From UBA4582 sp002389265 (lineage in GTDB: Bacteria; Pseudomonadota; Gammaproteobacteria; Pseudomonadales; Azotimanducaceae), in the NCBI GenBank assembly GCA_943788825.1, contig CALSRT010000006.1:186001-250000 (forward strand): a DNA stretch of 64,000 nt. The letters are read 5' to 3'. Positions 1 through 9,600 of the stretch are shown here, piece after piece. Numbering within the stretch: the stretch's first letter is position 1; every line of letters begins with the position of its first letter. The position numbers were made by a program, and so were the translations under genes. Under the pieces are notes generated by a model. That model ran no database searches and had not been told where the DNA came from. It saw nothing but the letters and a program-made list of their open reading frames with translations.

Positions 1-81
1 CCCAGCAAAAATCAGATGATTCAGCTGGATCCCATGACCGGCACTGAGCATCGGTTTGATCGCCTTCCCGAGTCGCTGTAG
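1..81 (+). CDS. C-terminal tail of an unidentified protein (partial)
   Basis: An open frame runs from the first base of the window to a TAG at 79-81 and encodes 26 residues ending RFDRLPESL. No start is visible, so this is the 3' end of a gene that begins outside the window. I do not recognise the family from so short a piece. The frame is supported only by the absence of stops and by its position just before the fan1-like gene on the same strand. Confidence 0.4.
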   Translation, partial: PSKNQMIQLDPMTGTEHRFDRLPESL

Positions 82-143
82 GGCACTGCAATGCTTTAAC
101 AATCCTGACTACTGGTTGAATATACAGTTATACGTGAGTACCA

Positions 144-173
144 TACCCTGAGACTCGTTTCATGGTCAGGGTA
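144..173 (+). promoter_or_regulatory. Inverted repeat just upstream of the FAN1-like gene
   Basis: TACCCTGA (144-151) and TCAGGGTA (166-173) are perfect 8-bp inverted repeats around a 14-nt loop, ending 11 bp before the GTG start at 185. There is no T-run, so it is not an intrinsic terminator for the upstream gene. It could be an operator or an mRNA hairpin affecting translation of the GTG start, which lacks a good Shine-Dalgarno. Function is inferred only from position. Confidence 0.3.
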
Positions 174-184
174 GAACTTGTTGG

Positions 185-1828
185 GTGAATGTATCAGTGG
201 CTGACTTGCCGGTAGGCTATTACCGCGATAATTTTCTTTTTTTGCTCGAGTTCGTCGTTGCGCGCTATGCTGACCTGCTAAGTCAGGCAGAGGCCGATTA
301 TGCGATGGGGTTCGGACGACTGTCGCTTTCCGCTCAGCGTCTTTATGTGCGCTTGGCGTTACGCAAGGGCCCATTGTTTCGCAGTGATAAAGTAGCATAC
401 GCAGAGATCCCGCAACGGGATGACGCGGTCGAGGAATTGACGCGCTGTGGTTTTATCGATGGCGGTGCCGATGAAGATCTCGAATGCTTGCTGAGTCTCT
501 TACTTAAACCTGAGCTCGTTCGCCTTCGGCCCGCATGCCATGGGCTTGGCCGCGAGGCCTTATTGGCCAAATTAACACCTATGGTCAGCCGGGATGAGTT
601 TTATGCATTTATCAATTTTGAGGTATACCGTCCCCGTCATCTAGACACACTCAGGGTATTTCGCCTCCTGTTCTTTGGTAACCTCCATCAGGACTTCACC
701 GAGTTTGTACTTAATGATCTAGGGATACTGCCCTATGAAAATTATACAATCGATCGACTGAGTCGGTTTTTCGATCGGCGCGAGAAAATCGAGCAGGCGC
801 TGGCGCTAGGCATCCTGGGTGAACAAGCTGACGCCTGGATCATCGCGAAGGATGTCCAGGGGTTACGAGGCTATCAGGCATTGCTGCCGATAAACCTGGA
901 TCCGGGTTTACAACGTCGACTCGATAAGATTAATAATCGGGTTGCCCGTGAACTTGAACGACTGCATGCCCATGATGCGGCGTTATCGCTCTACCAGTGC
1001 ACTGCCAGTGGTGCTGCTAGAGAGCGCAGCGCCAGAATTTTGGCGACTCAGCAGGGCGGGATTGATGCGGCCATATCAATCTGTAAACAGATTTTGGACA
1101 CCCCGGAGCATGAGGCCGAGTATGAGTTTGCCGTAGGTTTTGCCGCGCGTTTGCAGAAAAAAATCCATAAGGGTAAGCGGTCAGTACTGCCAGCGTTGCC
1201 CTCACCAGAATATCCTGTGCAGCGCTTAAGCCTCGATCGGCTCCCAGATCAGCGGGTCGAGCTTGCGGTCGTTGAGCACATTGAGCATACCGGAGATCGG
1301 GCCTACTACGTGGAGAATAGTTTGTTCAATGCCATCTTTGGGCTGGCCTTCTGGGACATTATTTTTGCACCGGTACAGGGTGTATTTTTTCATCCGTTCC
1401 AGCGCGGACCCGCCGATCTGTACACGCCAGCTTTTTGTACCGCGAGGGCCGATGCGCTCAAACTGCGTCGCCAGGAACTTGGTACTGTGGCAGATTTGCG
1501 AACTCGCGTGTTGGCGGTTGCGAAACAAAAAGTCGGGCTCGCCAATCCATTTGTGAGCTGGGGCTATATCAGCGCTGAGTTATTCGAGTACTGTTTTGAA
1601 CGCATACCCATAGGCCATTTTCAGGCGATTTTTGATCGACTGCTAGTGGACCCGTACGCTAACCGTAGTGGTTTTCCTGATCTCATCATCTTTCCCGCCA
1701 GTGGTAGTTATTTGCTGGCTGAAGTCAAAGGGCCGAATGACAAGCTGCAGGCGAATCAAATCCGTTGGTTAAGGTATTTTGCCGCAGCACAAATTCCTCA
1801 TCGTTTAGTGAATGTCGAATGGCACTAG
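185..1828 (+). CDS. FAN1-type structure-specific nuclease (VRR-NUC domain)
   Basis: A 547-residue protein of the size of bacterial FAN1 homologues, which cut branched and flap DNA in interstrand-crosslink repair. The N-terminus (YYRDNFLFLLEFV...RYADLL) is the typical start of this family. The middle is helical. The last 60 residues form the VRR-NUC nuclease domain, with G-F-P-D at 496-499, E-V-K at 513-515 and a following Gln near 525, the PD-(D/E)XK metal-binding set. The start is a GTG at 185; no better in-frame start precedes it. The stop overlaps the ATG of the downstream helicase by 10 bp, so the two are translated together and probably act in the same repair step. Family assignment is confident; the exact substrate is inferred. 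Confidence 0.85.
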   Translation: MNVSVADLPVGYYRDNFLFLLEFVVARYADLLSQAEADYAMGFGRLSLSAQRLYVRLALRKGPLFRSDKVAYAEIPQRDDAVEELTRCGFIDGGADEDLECLLSLLLKPELVRLRPACHGLGREALLAKLTPMVSRDEFYAFINFEVYRPRHLDTLRVFRLLFFGNLHQDFTEFVLNDLGILPYENYTIDRLSRFFDRREKIEQALALGILGEQADAWIIAKDVQGLRGYQALLPINLDPGLQRRLDKINNRVARELERLHAHDAALSLYQCTASGAARERSARILATQQGGIDAAISICKQILDTPEHEAEYEFAVGFAARLQKKIHKGKRSVLPALPSPEYPVQRLSLDRLPDQRVELAVVEHIEHTGDRAYYVENSLFNAIFGLAFWDIIFAPVQGVFFHPFQRGPADLYTPAFCTARADALKLRRQELGTVADLRTRVLAVAKQKVGLANPFVSWGYISAELFEYCFERIPIGHFQAIFDRLLVDPYANRSGFPDLIIFPASGSYLLAEVKGPNDKLQANQIRWLRYFAAAQIPHRLVNVEWH

Positions 1829-4215
1829 GCACACCAACACATTTTAAGATTTCAGTGCGCGAGCTAGTTGAGCAAACTGAGCGCAGCGGCGATATCAATT
1901 TCCGATTCTCAGCGCGCAGTTCAGCACTGGCGGGTATCCGTGGTCACCAGCGAGTACAAAAATCACGGGGTGATGATTATGTCGCCGAAAAGCGTGTCGC
2001 TGATCTAGTGACGAGTCACGATTTGTGTCTCGAAGTCAGCGGTAGAGTCGATGGTTATTTTCCTACTCAGCTGCCCATGCTTGTGGAAGAAATCAAGACA
2101 CTCCGGGCTGACCCTGGACTCATTCCGGAAAGCCTGCAGCGGTTGCATTGGGGGCAAGTGAAGGTTTATGCCTATCTTCTTGGCAGGGACCACGAACTCA
2201 AGCTCAGTGATCCAGTGGTGGTGCGCTTGTGCTACCTGCAATTGGATGATGATGCTGAGTCTTTGCTCACCCAGACCCTAACCATGCGCGAACTAGGTGA
2301 CTACTATCAATTGTTAGTGACTCGGCAGATAACATTTTTGGCGCGATTAGCAGGCTGGCAAGCGCGTCGGGATAAAAGTATTGAGCAGTTAGCATTTCCC
2401 TATTCTGAGTACCGCGAGGGGCAGCGGGATATGGCGGTGAGTGTCTATCGAGCAATGCAGTCCAGCGGTCAGCTAGTGCTGCAGGCGCCCACCGGTATTG
2501 GTAAAACTATGGGTGTGCTGTATCCGGCCATCAAGGGACTACCTACAGGAAAGCTTGAAAAGCTATTCTTTTTATCAGCAAAAACCTCAGGCCAAGCGCT
2601 TGCGGCGGGCGCAGTGGCAGACATGCGCCAACAGGGTCTGCAGCTGCGGGACATTACCTTAACAGCAAAAAATAAGATTTGTTTTACGCCCGGGGCACCC
2701 TGCGATGCCGAGCACTGTCAGTATGCGGTGGGCTACTATGACAAGCTTGGCAAGGTGATGGATGAGGTATTGCTCGAGGACCAGGCGCTCACTCGAGAGG
2801 TCATTGAGGCGAAGGCTCGAGTACACCAGATGTGTCCCTTTGAGCTTGAACTGGATTTGTCGCTCACCGCTGATGTTGTTATTTGTGATTATAACTATGT
2901 ATTTGATCCGGCGGTTTATTTGCGCCGCTACTTTGATGGTCCTAACCAACACTACGGGTTGCTGATCGATGAAGCTCACAACCTGGTAGATCGAGGCCGA
3001 GAAATGTTCTCAGCTGAGATCAAAAAAAATGCGTACCTTGATTTGCGGCGCCAGCTACCGGTGGAATTGCCGCTAATGGCTCGTAGTTTGGCGGCCGTTA
3101 ATGCCCAGTTTCTGGCGCTGCTGAAAATAGACAAGCCGGGTTTTGCTCAAGCGGGTTATCGGGTTATTCCAGAACTGCCGCAGCGACTGGTGCAAGCTGT
3201 ACGAAAATTCACGTTGGCTGCAGAAGATTGGCTGCAGCAAAATCAAGTGGCCGACTTCAGTGAAGAATTGCTGCCACTATATTTCGACAGCCTGCGCTTT
3301 CTTCGTATCGCTGAAACATTCGACCAGCATTACAACTGCCTGATGATTGAGCGCCCGCAGGGAGTTGCGATGAAGCTTTTTAATGTGAATCCGGGCCCGG
3401 GGCTCGCTGAGGGATTTCGCCGGGTTAACGCAGCTGTAGCCTTTTCAGCGACATTAATGCCACAGACTTACTTTCAGGCGCTCATGGGGATCGAGGCAGA
3501 CGCCAGCTGGTACCAGATTGAATCACCCTTTGACTCGAAAAATTTGGGTGTCTTTGCCACCAGTTACATCTCGACCACTTACCGCGATCGTGGTAACAGT
3601 TTGTATGCGTTGGCCGATACGATCGCCGCGGTAGTGGCCCAGCGAGCAGGTAACTATATGGTGTTTTTCCCATCTTTTGCTTACCTCAAAGAAGTCCGTG
3701 ATAAGTTTGTCGAGCGTTATCCGAACAGCGTCTGTGTCTCGCAAACGCCAGCAATGGATGAGACTGCACGGATGGAATTTTTGCATCGTTTTGAGGTGCA
3801 AGGCGACTCGACGCTAGTGGGATTCGCAGTGATGGGCGGCATCTTCGGCGAGGGCATTGACTTGAAAGGCCGCAAGTTGATTGGCGTCATCATTGCCGGA
3901 GTCGGGTTGCCGCAGCTCGGCATTGAGCGGGATGTCATACGCGATTACTTCGAGCAGTCGGGCCAAGCGGGGCAGGGCTTTGAATTTGCCTATCAATACC
4001 CGGGGATGAATCGCGTACTACAGACCGCCGGTCGAGTGATTCGAACTGAGACTGATCGAGGCATTATTTGTCTGGTTGATAACCGCTTCAATGAGTCGCG
4101 CTATAGACGCTTGATGCCGAACCAATGGCAAGTGAAGCTGAGTCGAAACCGTGAGATTCTGGCTAATGCGGTAGCAGAGTTTTGGGCTGCTGACGATGAG
4201 GCGAGTATACCGTAA
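1819..4215 (+). CDS. XPD/DinG-type DNA helicase with N-terminal PD-(D/E)XK-like domain
   Basis: A 798-residue protein starting at the ATG at 1819, inside the end of the FAN1-like gene; a longer in-frame extension to 1765 would overlap that gene further and is less likely. Residues about 60-125 look like a RecB/Cas4-type nuclease: RVDG (Asp78), EEIKT at 90-94 and QVKVYAYLL at 113-121, matching D...ExK...QxxxY. A superfamily 2 helicase follows: Walker A APTGIGKT at 223-230, four Cys (KICFTPGAPCDAEHC... and a later MCPF) as expected for the Fe-S cluster of XPD/DinG, DEAH box (IDEAHN), and C-terminal motifs ending QTAGRVIRTETDRG. Translational coupling to the FAN1 nuclease suggests a joint role in crosslink or branched-DNA processing. 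Confidence 0.85.
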   Translation: MALGTPTHFKISVRELVEQTERSGDINFRFSARSSALAGIRGHQRVQKSRGDDYVAEKRVADLVTSHDLCLEVSGRVDGYFPTQLPMLVEEIKTLRADPGLIPESLQRLHWGQVKVYAYLLGRDHELKLSDPVVVRLCYLQLDDDAESLLTQTLTMRELGDYYQLLVTRQITFLARLAGWQARRDKSIEQLAFPYSEYREGQRDMAVSVYRAMQSSGQLVLQAPTGIGKTMGVLYPAIKGLPTGKLEKLFFLSAKTSGQALAAGAVADMRQQGLQLRDITLTAKNKICFTPGAPCDAEHCQYAVGYYDKLGKVMDEVLLEDQALTREVIEAKARVHQMCPFELELDLSLTADVVICDYNYVFDPAVYLRRYFDGPNQHYGLLIDEAHNLVDRGREMFSAEIKKNAYLDLRRQLPVELPLMARSLAAVNAQFLALLKIDKPGFAQAGYRVIPELPQRLVQAVRKFTLAAEDWLQQNQVADFSEELLPLYFDSLRFLRIAETFDQHYNCLMIERPQGVAMKLFNVNPGPGLAEGFRRVNAAVAFSATLMPQTYFQALMGIEADASWYQIESPFDSKNLGVFATSYISTTYRDRGNSLYALADTIAAVVAQRAGNYMVFFPSFAYLKEVRDKFVERYPNSVCVSQTPAMDETARMEFLHRFEVQGDSTLVGFAVMGGIFGEGIDLKGRKLIGVIIAGVGLPQLGIERDVIRDYFEQSGQAGQGFEFAYQYPGMNRVLQTAGRVIRTETDRGIICLVDNRFNESRYRRLMPNQWQVKLSRNREILANAVAEFWAADDEASIP

Positions 4216-4221
4216 AGATTA

Positions 4222-5096
4222 TCACGGATCCTTGCGATGCTTGCCTTGTCGGTGGCGTTTTGAATCTTGCCTGTGGTTGTGGTGTTCTTGGTTGCGGTGT
4301 TCTTGGTTTCGGGGTGGTTGCTGTCGCTGGGGTTGGCTTTGCGGCTCGGCGCGGCTGACCTGTTGTGGCTGGTCACGACGTTCAACTTGTGGTTCGTCAT
4401 GATCTGGGTTCTGCCTGCTGCGAGGTTCTTGAGTGTGCCAGTTACGCTTGTCATATCCGCCACGGCTACCATCATATCGGCCACGGCTATCATCATATCG
4501 GCCACGGCTATCATCAAGTCGGCCACGGCTATCATCAAGTCGGCCACGGCGTTCGTTATCATCATGCGGGCGACGATCCCGGACTTTATAATGAACTCCC
4601 GGGCCGGCTGCAGCCCTGCTCGCTGAAGACTGTTGACGTACTGTATGCCCCTTGAGTCGCTGGCGGACGCCATGACGCCGGGCAGGATAGTTCGGCGCAG
4701 GATACCGCCAGGCAGGATAGCCCCAGGAGGATGGCCCCAATAGTCAAAGGTGGAGTAATTATAGGCAGCACGAGGGTAATGGAGGCTACCGAAATAGACC
4801 TCATTGGCGGGCCCGTAAATGTTGCTGTGGCGGGTCTGAATAATCATCGTTGAAGGTTGGCTGTAGACCACGGTTGGGGTTGCTTGCAGTTCATGATCAC
4901 AGCGATGCACCTCGTCACGTACGTAACAATGGTCATGCGCGTGGGCTTGATTGAAATGGCAATGATCGAACCGGATGCCCTCGGGCGCTGTGATGTAAGT
5001 GATCCGCGGCGCTTCTTCAATAGTCCCCGTGGCCTGACAACCCAGGGCGGTCATTAACAGGACGATGCTGGCCAACATAGTATAAGTGACTGACAT
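4222..5096 (-). CDS. Low-complexity lipoprotein, frameshifted near 4735-4738
   Basis: The N-terminus is a lipoprotein signal (lipobox TALGC near residue 20), then a His/Cys-rich stretch (HCHFNQAHAHDHC) and a Tyr-rich region ending in FDYWG. Just past this the plausible reading moves to another frame: there an Arg/Gln-rich tail (SSWGYPAWRYPAPNY, then repeats of RGRYDDS, then QHHNHRQDSKRHRQGKH-like sequence) ends at 4222, 7 bp from the stop of the convergent helicase. Staying in the first frame would instead run to 4101 inside the helicase gene and give repetitive MIAVADM. One extra G in the GGGG run at 4735-4738 (written on the minus strand) would join the halves. So either a sequencing error or a real frameshift. 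Function unknown; outer-membrane anchored by inference. Confidence 0.6.
4455..4555. repeat. 21-bp tandem repeat inside the lipoprotein gene
   Basis: About five imperfect copies of a 21-bp unit built on ATCGGCCACGGCTATCATC. On the minus strand they encode the heptad RGRYDDS / RGRLDDS of the lipoprotein tail. Because the unit is a multiple of three, gain or loss of copies would keep the frame. Boundaries are approximate, as the end copies are degenerate. Confidence 0.7.
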
Positions 5097-5228
5097 GCTA
5101 AGACTCCGCTGTGAGCTGATGCAGGACCCTACACTAACAGGGTCAGGCTGAATCGAAGCTGAACGTCAGAGCCGCCGGCACTGGCTGATGCCGAATCTGT
5201 TAAAAACCATGCAACGCCCTCGGTAGGG

Positions 5229-7058
5229 TTATTGAGGGCGACAAACGAGACATTGCAGATAAATGCCAGGTTCCCGGCTCATTCGCAGGAGGTCATCAAA
5301 CTCGCTTCGAAACTGAGTCACGAGACTCAGGTTCTTGGTATCAATCACTCGAGCAGCGACGTCGGTACCGCCTTTCAGTAACTCGCTGAGCAAACGTTCT
5401 TTCGGTGAAAGTTGCTTTTCAAGGTAAAGCGTTTCAAATTCGGTGAGTCCCGCTAGACTCGCGGCAGAGTCGATGGCATCTTCCAGTCCACCGATTGCAT
5501 CTATCAGGCCCAAGTCCAACGCAGTGGTCCCGGCCCAGACCCGTCCTTGAGCGATGTTATCTACGGCTGCAGGTGTCATTTCCCGACCCCGTGCCACCAA
5601 TGAGATAAATTGCTGGTAGGTATTGTTGATGGTTAAATCAAGCACCTGCTGTAGTGCCGGATTGAGGCTCTGCAGGGGATTGAGTGCGCCGCTAAGGGCA
5701 TTGGTGCCGATACCATCGGAATAGATGCCGATCTCTGCCAGGCTTTGGTTGAATGTCGGAAACACAAGGAAGGTGCCGATAGAACCGGTAATTGTCGTGG
5801 GTGAGGCTAATATCTGATTAGCAGTGGCGGATATCCAATAACCGCCTGAAGCTGCGTAGGTTGCCATCGAGGCGATCACTGGCTTTCCCGCCTGCTGGGT
5901 CAGTTCGAGTTCGTAACGTATCTGCTCTGCGGCAGTCGCGCTGCCACCCGGGCTGTCGATACGCATGACTAAGGCTTTGACACGATCGTCTTCGCGGGCT
6001 TGCTTGATCAAGGCTGAAATAGAATCACTGCCGATACTCCCTGCGGGTTGCTCGCCATCATATATGGTGCCTTTAGCAATAATCACAGCGATCTTGTCGA
6101 TACCCGGGTTCAAGGTCGGGATTGGGGTCTCGGCAGCCAGCAGATAATTGCGAAAATCAATTTGCTGGAAGTCGCTCTCATCGCTGCCAACGAGATCTTG
6201 GAGCTCGTCGCGCCATTGTTGGCGGCTCATGAGTTGGTCTACCAGGCCCTGTTCGACAGCCAACATGCCAGTGTCGCTGCCTGTGTTTGCGAGGAGTTCG
6301 GGGTAGTGATCGATATATTGGTTGAGCTTGGTTTTGTCGATACCTCGGAGCCTGGCGATTTGATCAAGGTATTCATCCCATAGCACCTGAATCCAGCCTA
6401 GGTTTGCCTCTTGGGCTGCGACCGACATGTCGTTTCTCAGAAAAGGTTCTACGGCACCCTTGTAGGTGCCCACTTTGAAGACATGAACCTGGACTTTGAG
6501 CTTGTCGATTGCGTCTTTGAAATAGATAGGGTAGACCCCCATTCCAGTCAAAAATACACCACCGAAGACCTGTAGGCTTTGATCATTCAGGTACAGGTGA
6601 TCGGCGTGGGCGGCAAGGTAATACTGATTTTGGCTGTAGCTGTCGGCGAAGGCATAGATCTCCTTGCCTGATGCGCTAAAGTCGTTCAGCGCTGCACCGA
6701 GTGTTTGCAGTTGGCTCATACTGACGTCGCGCATGCCATCCAACTGGAGTACCAGAATTTTGATCCGTTGATCGGTGCTGGCAGTTTTAATAGCTTCTGT
6801 CAGATCGCCCAGTAGAGTTTCAGATTCTTCTTCTTCGCCACCCATGAATTCTGCAATGGGGTCAATCGCCCGGCGCTGTTCGACGATCGCGCCAGTGGGA
6901 TTTAGAACCAGGGCAGCGGTCTGCGGAACCAAGATCTGGTCTGTTCGGCTGAACAAGGCGATTAGCGCAATGCTGGTAATGGCGAGAAACAGCAGATTGC
7001 CGAGTGCGTTTTTCAACGCGGTAATGCTACTCCAGATGCCTTTCAGTAATCGTCTCAT
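5229..7058 (-). CDS. sppA: Signal peptide peptidase SppA, long (67K) type
   Basis: A 609-residue inner-membrane serine protease that degrades cleaved signal peptides, close in length to E. coli SppA (618). The start is placed at the ATG at 7056-7058 because the product then opens with MRRLLKGIW and a single membrane segment at about 19-37; the open frame upstream to 7211 has no SppA-like sequence. Two ClpP-like repeats are present. The catalytic dyad is visible: Lys200 in VGTYKGAVEPF and Ser404 in YAASGGYWIS, with the IDSPGGSA motif at 367-374. It stands alone, divergent from the acyl-CoA synthetase, about 300 bp apart. Assignment is firm. Confidence 0.93.
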   Translation of the reverse strand: MRRLLKGIWSSITALKNALGNLLFLAITSIALIALFSRTDQILVPQTAALVLNPTGAIVEQRRAIDPIAEFMGGEEEESETLLGDLTEAIKTASTDQRIKILVLQLDGMRDVSMSQLQTLGAALNDFSASGKEIYAFADSYSQNQYYLAAHADHLYLNDQSLQVFGGVFLTGMGVYPIYFKDAIDKLKVQVHVFKVGTYKGAVEPFLRNDMSVAAQEANLGWIQVLWDEYLDQIARLRGIDKTKLNQYIDHYPELLANTGSDTGMLAVEQGLVDQLMSRQQWRDELQDLVGSDESDFQQIDFRNYLLAAETPIPTLNPGIDKIAVIIAKGTIYDGEQPAGSIGSDSISALIKQAREDDRVKALVMRIDSPGGSATAAEQIRYELELTQQAGKPVIASMATYAASGGYWISATANQILASPTTITGSIGTFLVFPTFNQSLAEIGIYSDGIGTNALSGALNPLQSLNPALQQVLDLTINNTYQQFISLVARGREMTPAAVDNIAQGRVWAGTTALDLGLIDAIGGLEDAIDSAASLAGLTEFETLYLEKQLSPKERLLSELLKGGTDVAARVIDTKNLSLVTQFRSEFDDLLRMSREPGIYLQCLVCRPQ

Positions 7059-7355
7059 TGCGTGCAGCCCTTGGTCTTGAGGTCGGTCAGGCATCTTAAC
7101 ATAGACCAGGATGTCCTGACGTAGAACATAAGCCACTCCGTGGGATCCACGGTAAGAAATCCTGCCGCTGGTCATTGTTTGACCTGACCGAGAATTCCGC
7201 GCATTCACCACAATAGCCCGTCAGTGCTGCAAAAAGCGCGTAGCTGCGGTAGCATCCAGTCTATATCGCGGCGCAGTACCGGCCGAGTAACAGGTGCGAA
7301 AGAGGTGCCTGGATACCAACTAATACCCGGCCGCCGGGTGATGATAGGTGACGCT

Positions 7356-9011
7356 ATGAACAATATTTATCAACAAGGGCTGGATAAGAACCCGGCGAAT
7401 TTTACGCCGCTGACACCGCTGAGCTTTTTCGAGCGAGCCGCGAGTCTTTATCCCGATGCGACTGCGACGGTTCATGGCGATTTGCAGCGCAGCTGGGGCG
7501 ACATGTATCGGCGTTGTGTGACCATGGCTTCGGCCTTAACGCAGCGAGGTATTGGTGCCGGTGATACGGTAGCCGTGATGTTGCCCAACATTCCAGAGAT
7601 GTTCGAGGCACATTTTTTTGTGCCTATGACCGGTGCGGTATTGAATGCGATTAATACGAGACTAGATGCTGCCACGGTCGCCTTCATTCTGGAGCATGCC
7701 GAGGCTCAAGTATTATTTACCGATCGGGAGTTTTCTGAGGTTGTTAAAGCTGCGTTGAATTTAATCGAGCGAGATATTCTGGTGATCGATGTGGAGGATC
7801 CCTTGTTTGATAGTGGCGAGCTCGTTGGGTCCATGACCTTCGATGATCTATTGGCAGCTGGTGACCCTGACTTCGAATGGCCCATGCCAGCGGATGAGTG
7901 GGATGCGATTTCCTTGAATTACACATCGGGTACGACGGGAAATCCGAAGGGCGTCGTGTTTCATCATCGTGGTGCTTACTTGAATGCGACGAACAACGCG
8001 TTGACTTGGGAGATGGGCATGCATCCCCGTTATTTGTGGACGCTACCGATGTTTCATTGTAACGGCTGGTGTTTCCCTTGGACCCTGGCAGCAACTGTCG
8101 GTACCACGATTTGTCTGCGTCACGTCCGCGAGCAGGCGGTGTTTGATGCGTTTCGGCAGCACGGTGTGACGCACTTCTGTGGTGCGCCAGTGGTTCTCAA
8201 TACGTTACTTAATGCGCCGGATAATATTCGTCATGGCATCAATCAGCCTGCCACAAACTACAATATCAAGGTCATGACGGCGGGTGCTGCGCCGCCAGCC
8301 GCGGTGATTCAGGGTATGGAAACGCTAGGTTTTGAAGTCATTCATGTCTATGGTCTGACTGAAACCTACGGCCCCTTGATTGTCTCGGCCTGGCGCGAAG
8401 ATTGGAATAGTTTGCCTGTAGAAGAGCAAGCCGCATTAAAGGCCCGGCAGGGTATTATCTCGATACTCGGCGGTAGTGTTATGGTTGCTGACCCCGAGTC
8501 CTTAGTGCCAGTGCCGTGGGACGGTGTCACCCAGGGCGAAATTTTCATGCGCGGTAATATCGTGATGAAGGGCTATCTGAAAAACCCTGGCACCACTGAA
8601 GAGGCATTTTTGGGCGGCTGGTTTCATTCTGGCGATCTGGCAGTGTGTCATCCGGATGGTTATATTCAGATTAAAGATCGTTCCAAAGACATTATTATCA
8701 GTGGCGGTGAAAACATTTCGAGTATCGAAATAGAGGACACGCTGTTCAGGCATCCGAAGATCCTCGAGGCCGCAGTAGTTGCCCGGGCTGATGAGAAATG
8801 GGGCGAACATCCATGTGCCTTTGTAACCATCAAGCCCGGCGAATCATTAACTGCGACGGAAGTGATTGAATATTGTCGTGAGCACTTGGCCCGTTTCAAA
8901 GTGCCTAAGACCGTGATCTTCGGGCCCTTAGTTAAGACATCTACCGGTAAGGTACAAAAGTATTTGCTCCGGGTGGAGGCGGAACGTGCTGACAGCGGGG
9001 CGAGTCAATAG
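7356..9011 (+). CDS. Acyl-CoA synthetase (AMP-forming), DmdB/AAE-like
   Basis: A 551-residue ANL-superfamily ligase that activates a carboxylic acid to its acyl-CoA through an acyl-AMP. The ATG at 7356 is chosen: it follows AGGTGA and gives the usual N-terminus NPANFTPLTPLSFFERAA. Motifs: YTSGTTGNPKG (P-loop), MFHCNGWCFPW, VYGLTETYGP, GWFHSGDLAV, IKDRSKDIIISGGENISS, and the catalytic Lys in STGKVQK near the C-terminus. The HCNGWCFPW signature and the N-terminus are typical of the group that includes bacterial 3-methylmercaptopropionyl-CoA ligase DmdB and plant AAE enzymes. The real substrate may be DMSP-derived MMPA or another short to medium-chain acid; the sequence alone does not decide. 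Confidence 0.85.
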   Translation: MNNIYQQGLDKNPANFTPLTPLSFFERAASLYPDATATVHGDLQRSWGDMYRRCVTMASALTQRGIGAGDTVAVMLPNIPEMFEAHFFVPMTGAVLNAINTRLDAATVAFILEHAEAQVLFTDREFSEVVKAALNLIERDILVIDVEDPLFDSGELVGSMTFDDLLAAGDPDFEWPMPADEWDAISLNYTSGTTGNPKGVVFHHRGAYLNATNNALTWEMGMHPRYLWTLPMFHCNGWCFPWTLAATVGTTICLRHVREQAVFDAFRQHGVTHFCGAPVVLNTLLNAPDNIRHGINQPATNYNIKVMTAGAAPPAAVIQGMETLGFEVIHVYGLTETYGPLIVSAWREDWNSLPVEEQAALKARQGIISILGGSVMVADPESLVPVPWDGVTQGEIFMRGNIVMKGYLKNPGTTEEAFLGGWFHSGDLAVCHPDGYIQIKDRSKDIIISGGENISSIEIEDTLFRHPKILEAAVVARADEKWGEHPCAFVTIKPGESLTATEVIEYCREHLARFKVPKTVIFGPLVKTSTGKVQKYLLRVEAERADSGASQ

Positions 9012-9105
9012 CCACCGAGCAGTCTGCCCCAAGCCGATGGTAGGCGCGGGGCCAGCGGGCAGGTAGAATTGCACTATTCACTCAAGGCCAGGAATGGACC
9101 CCTAG

Positions 9106-9600
9106 ATGCGAACAAATTCAAAAGTCACCATCGAGATTGCTCGAGACCGCGACGCACTGCTGATCGCAGCGATGTCGAAAGACCTGATTGAGTTCGGCTT
9201 GTCCTGGCGCTGGAAGCCATCCAGAGTGCTGTCAATGATTCGGGACCCAGACTGCGTCGTGTTGGTGGCCCGTGAAGACAATAACCTGGTGGCCTTTGCC
9301 CTGATGGAATATCACGAGATCCACGGCCATCTCAATTTGCTCGCCACGGATCCTGCTTACCGACGTCAAGGGCATGCTCGACAGTTACTGCAATGGTTGC
9401 TGGCCTCCGCTCGTGTGGCGGGTCTGGCAACAGTGGGGCTGGAGGTGCGCAGTGATAATGATGGGGCACAGGCATTTTATCAGCGCCTGGGTTTTCGTAT
9501 TGAGAAGCGCAGGAAGGGCTATTATGCCAAAGGACTTGATGCCTTAAGTATGGTCTTGCATCTGATCGAGCCGAGTCAGGCTGCGCGGCGTCCTCAATGA
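9106..9600 (+). CDS. GNAT-family N-acetyltransferase
   Basis: A 164-residue single-domain acetyltransferase. The acetyl-CoA pyrophosphate loop is RRQGHARQLL (Q/R-x-x-G-x-A) at about residue 85-94, followed by LEVRSDNDGAQAFYQRLGF, a RimI-like stretch where the Tyr acts in many GNATs. The acceptor substrate is not predictable. Its stop codon overlaps the murF ATG (ATGA at 9597-9600), so both are likely translated from one message. The gene starts about 95 bp after the acyl-CoA synthetase and could be in the same operon. Confidence 0.85.
   Translation: MRTNSKVTIEIARDRDALLIAAMSKDLIEFGLSWRWKPSRVLSMIRDPDCVVLVAREDNNLVAFALMEYHEIHGHLNLLATDPAYRRQGHARQLLQWLLASARVAGLATVGLEVRSDNDGAQAFYQRLGFRIEKRRKGYYAKGLDALSMVLHLIEPSQAARRPQ

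Noticed and set aside
4101..4221. Lipoprotein frame continuing to 4101 inside the helicase gene
   Set aside because: It overlaps a well-supported gene by 115 bp and gives repetitive hydrophobic sequence; the other frame ends cleanly between the genes.
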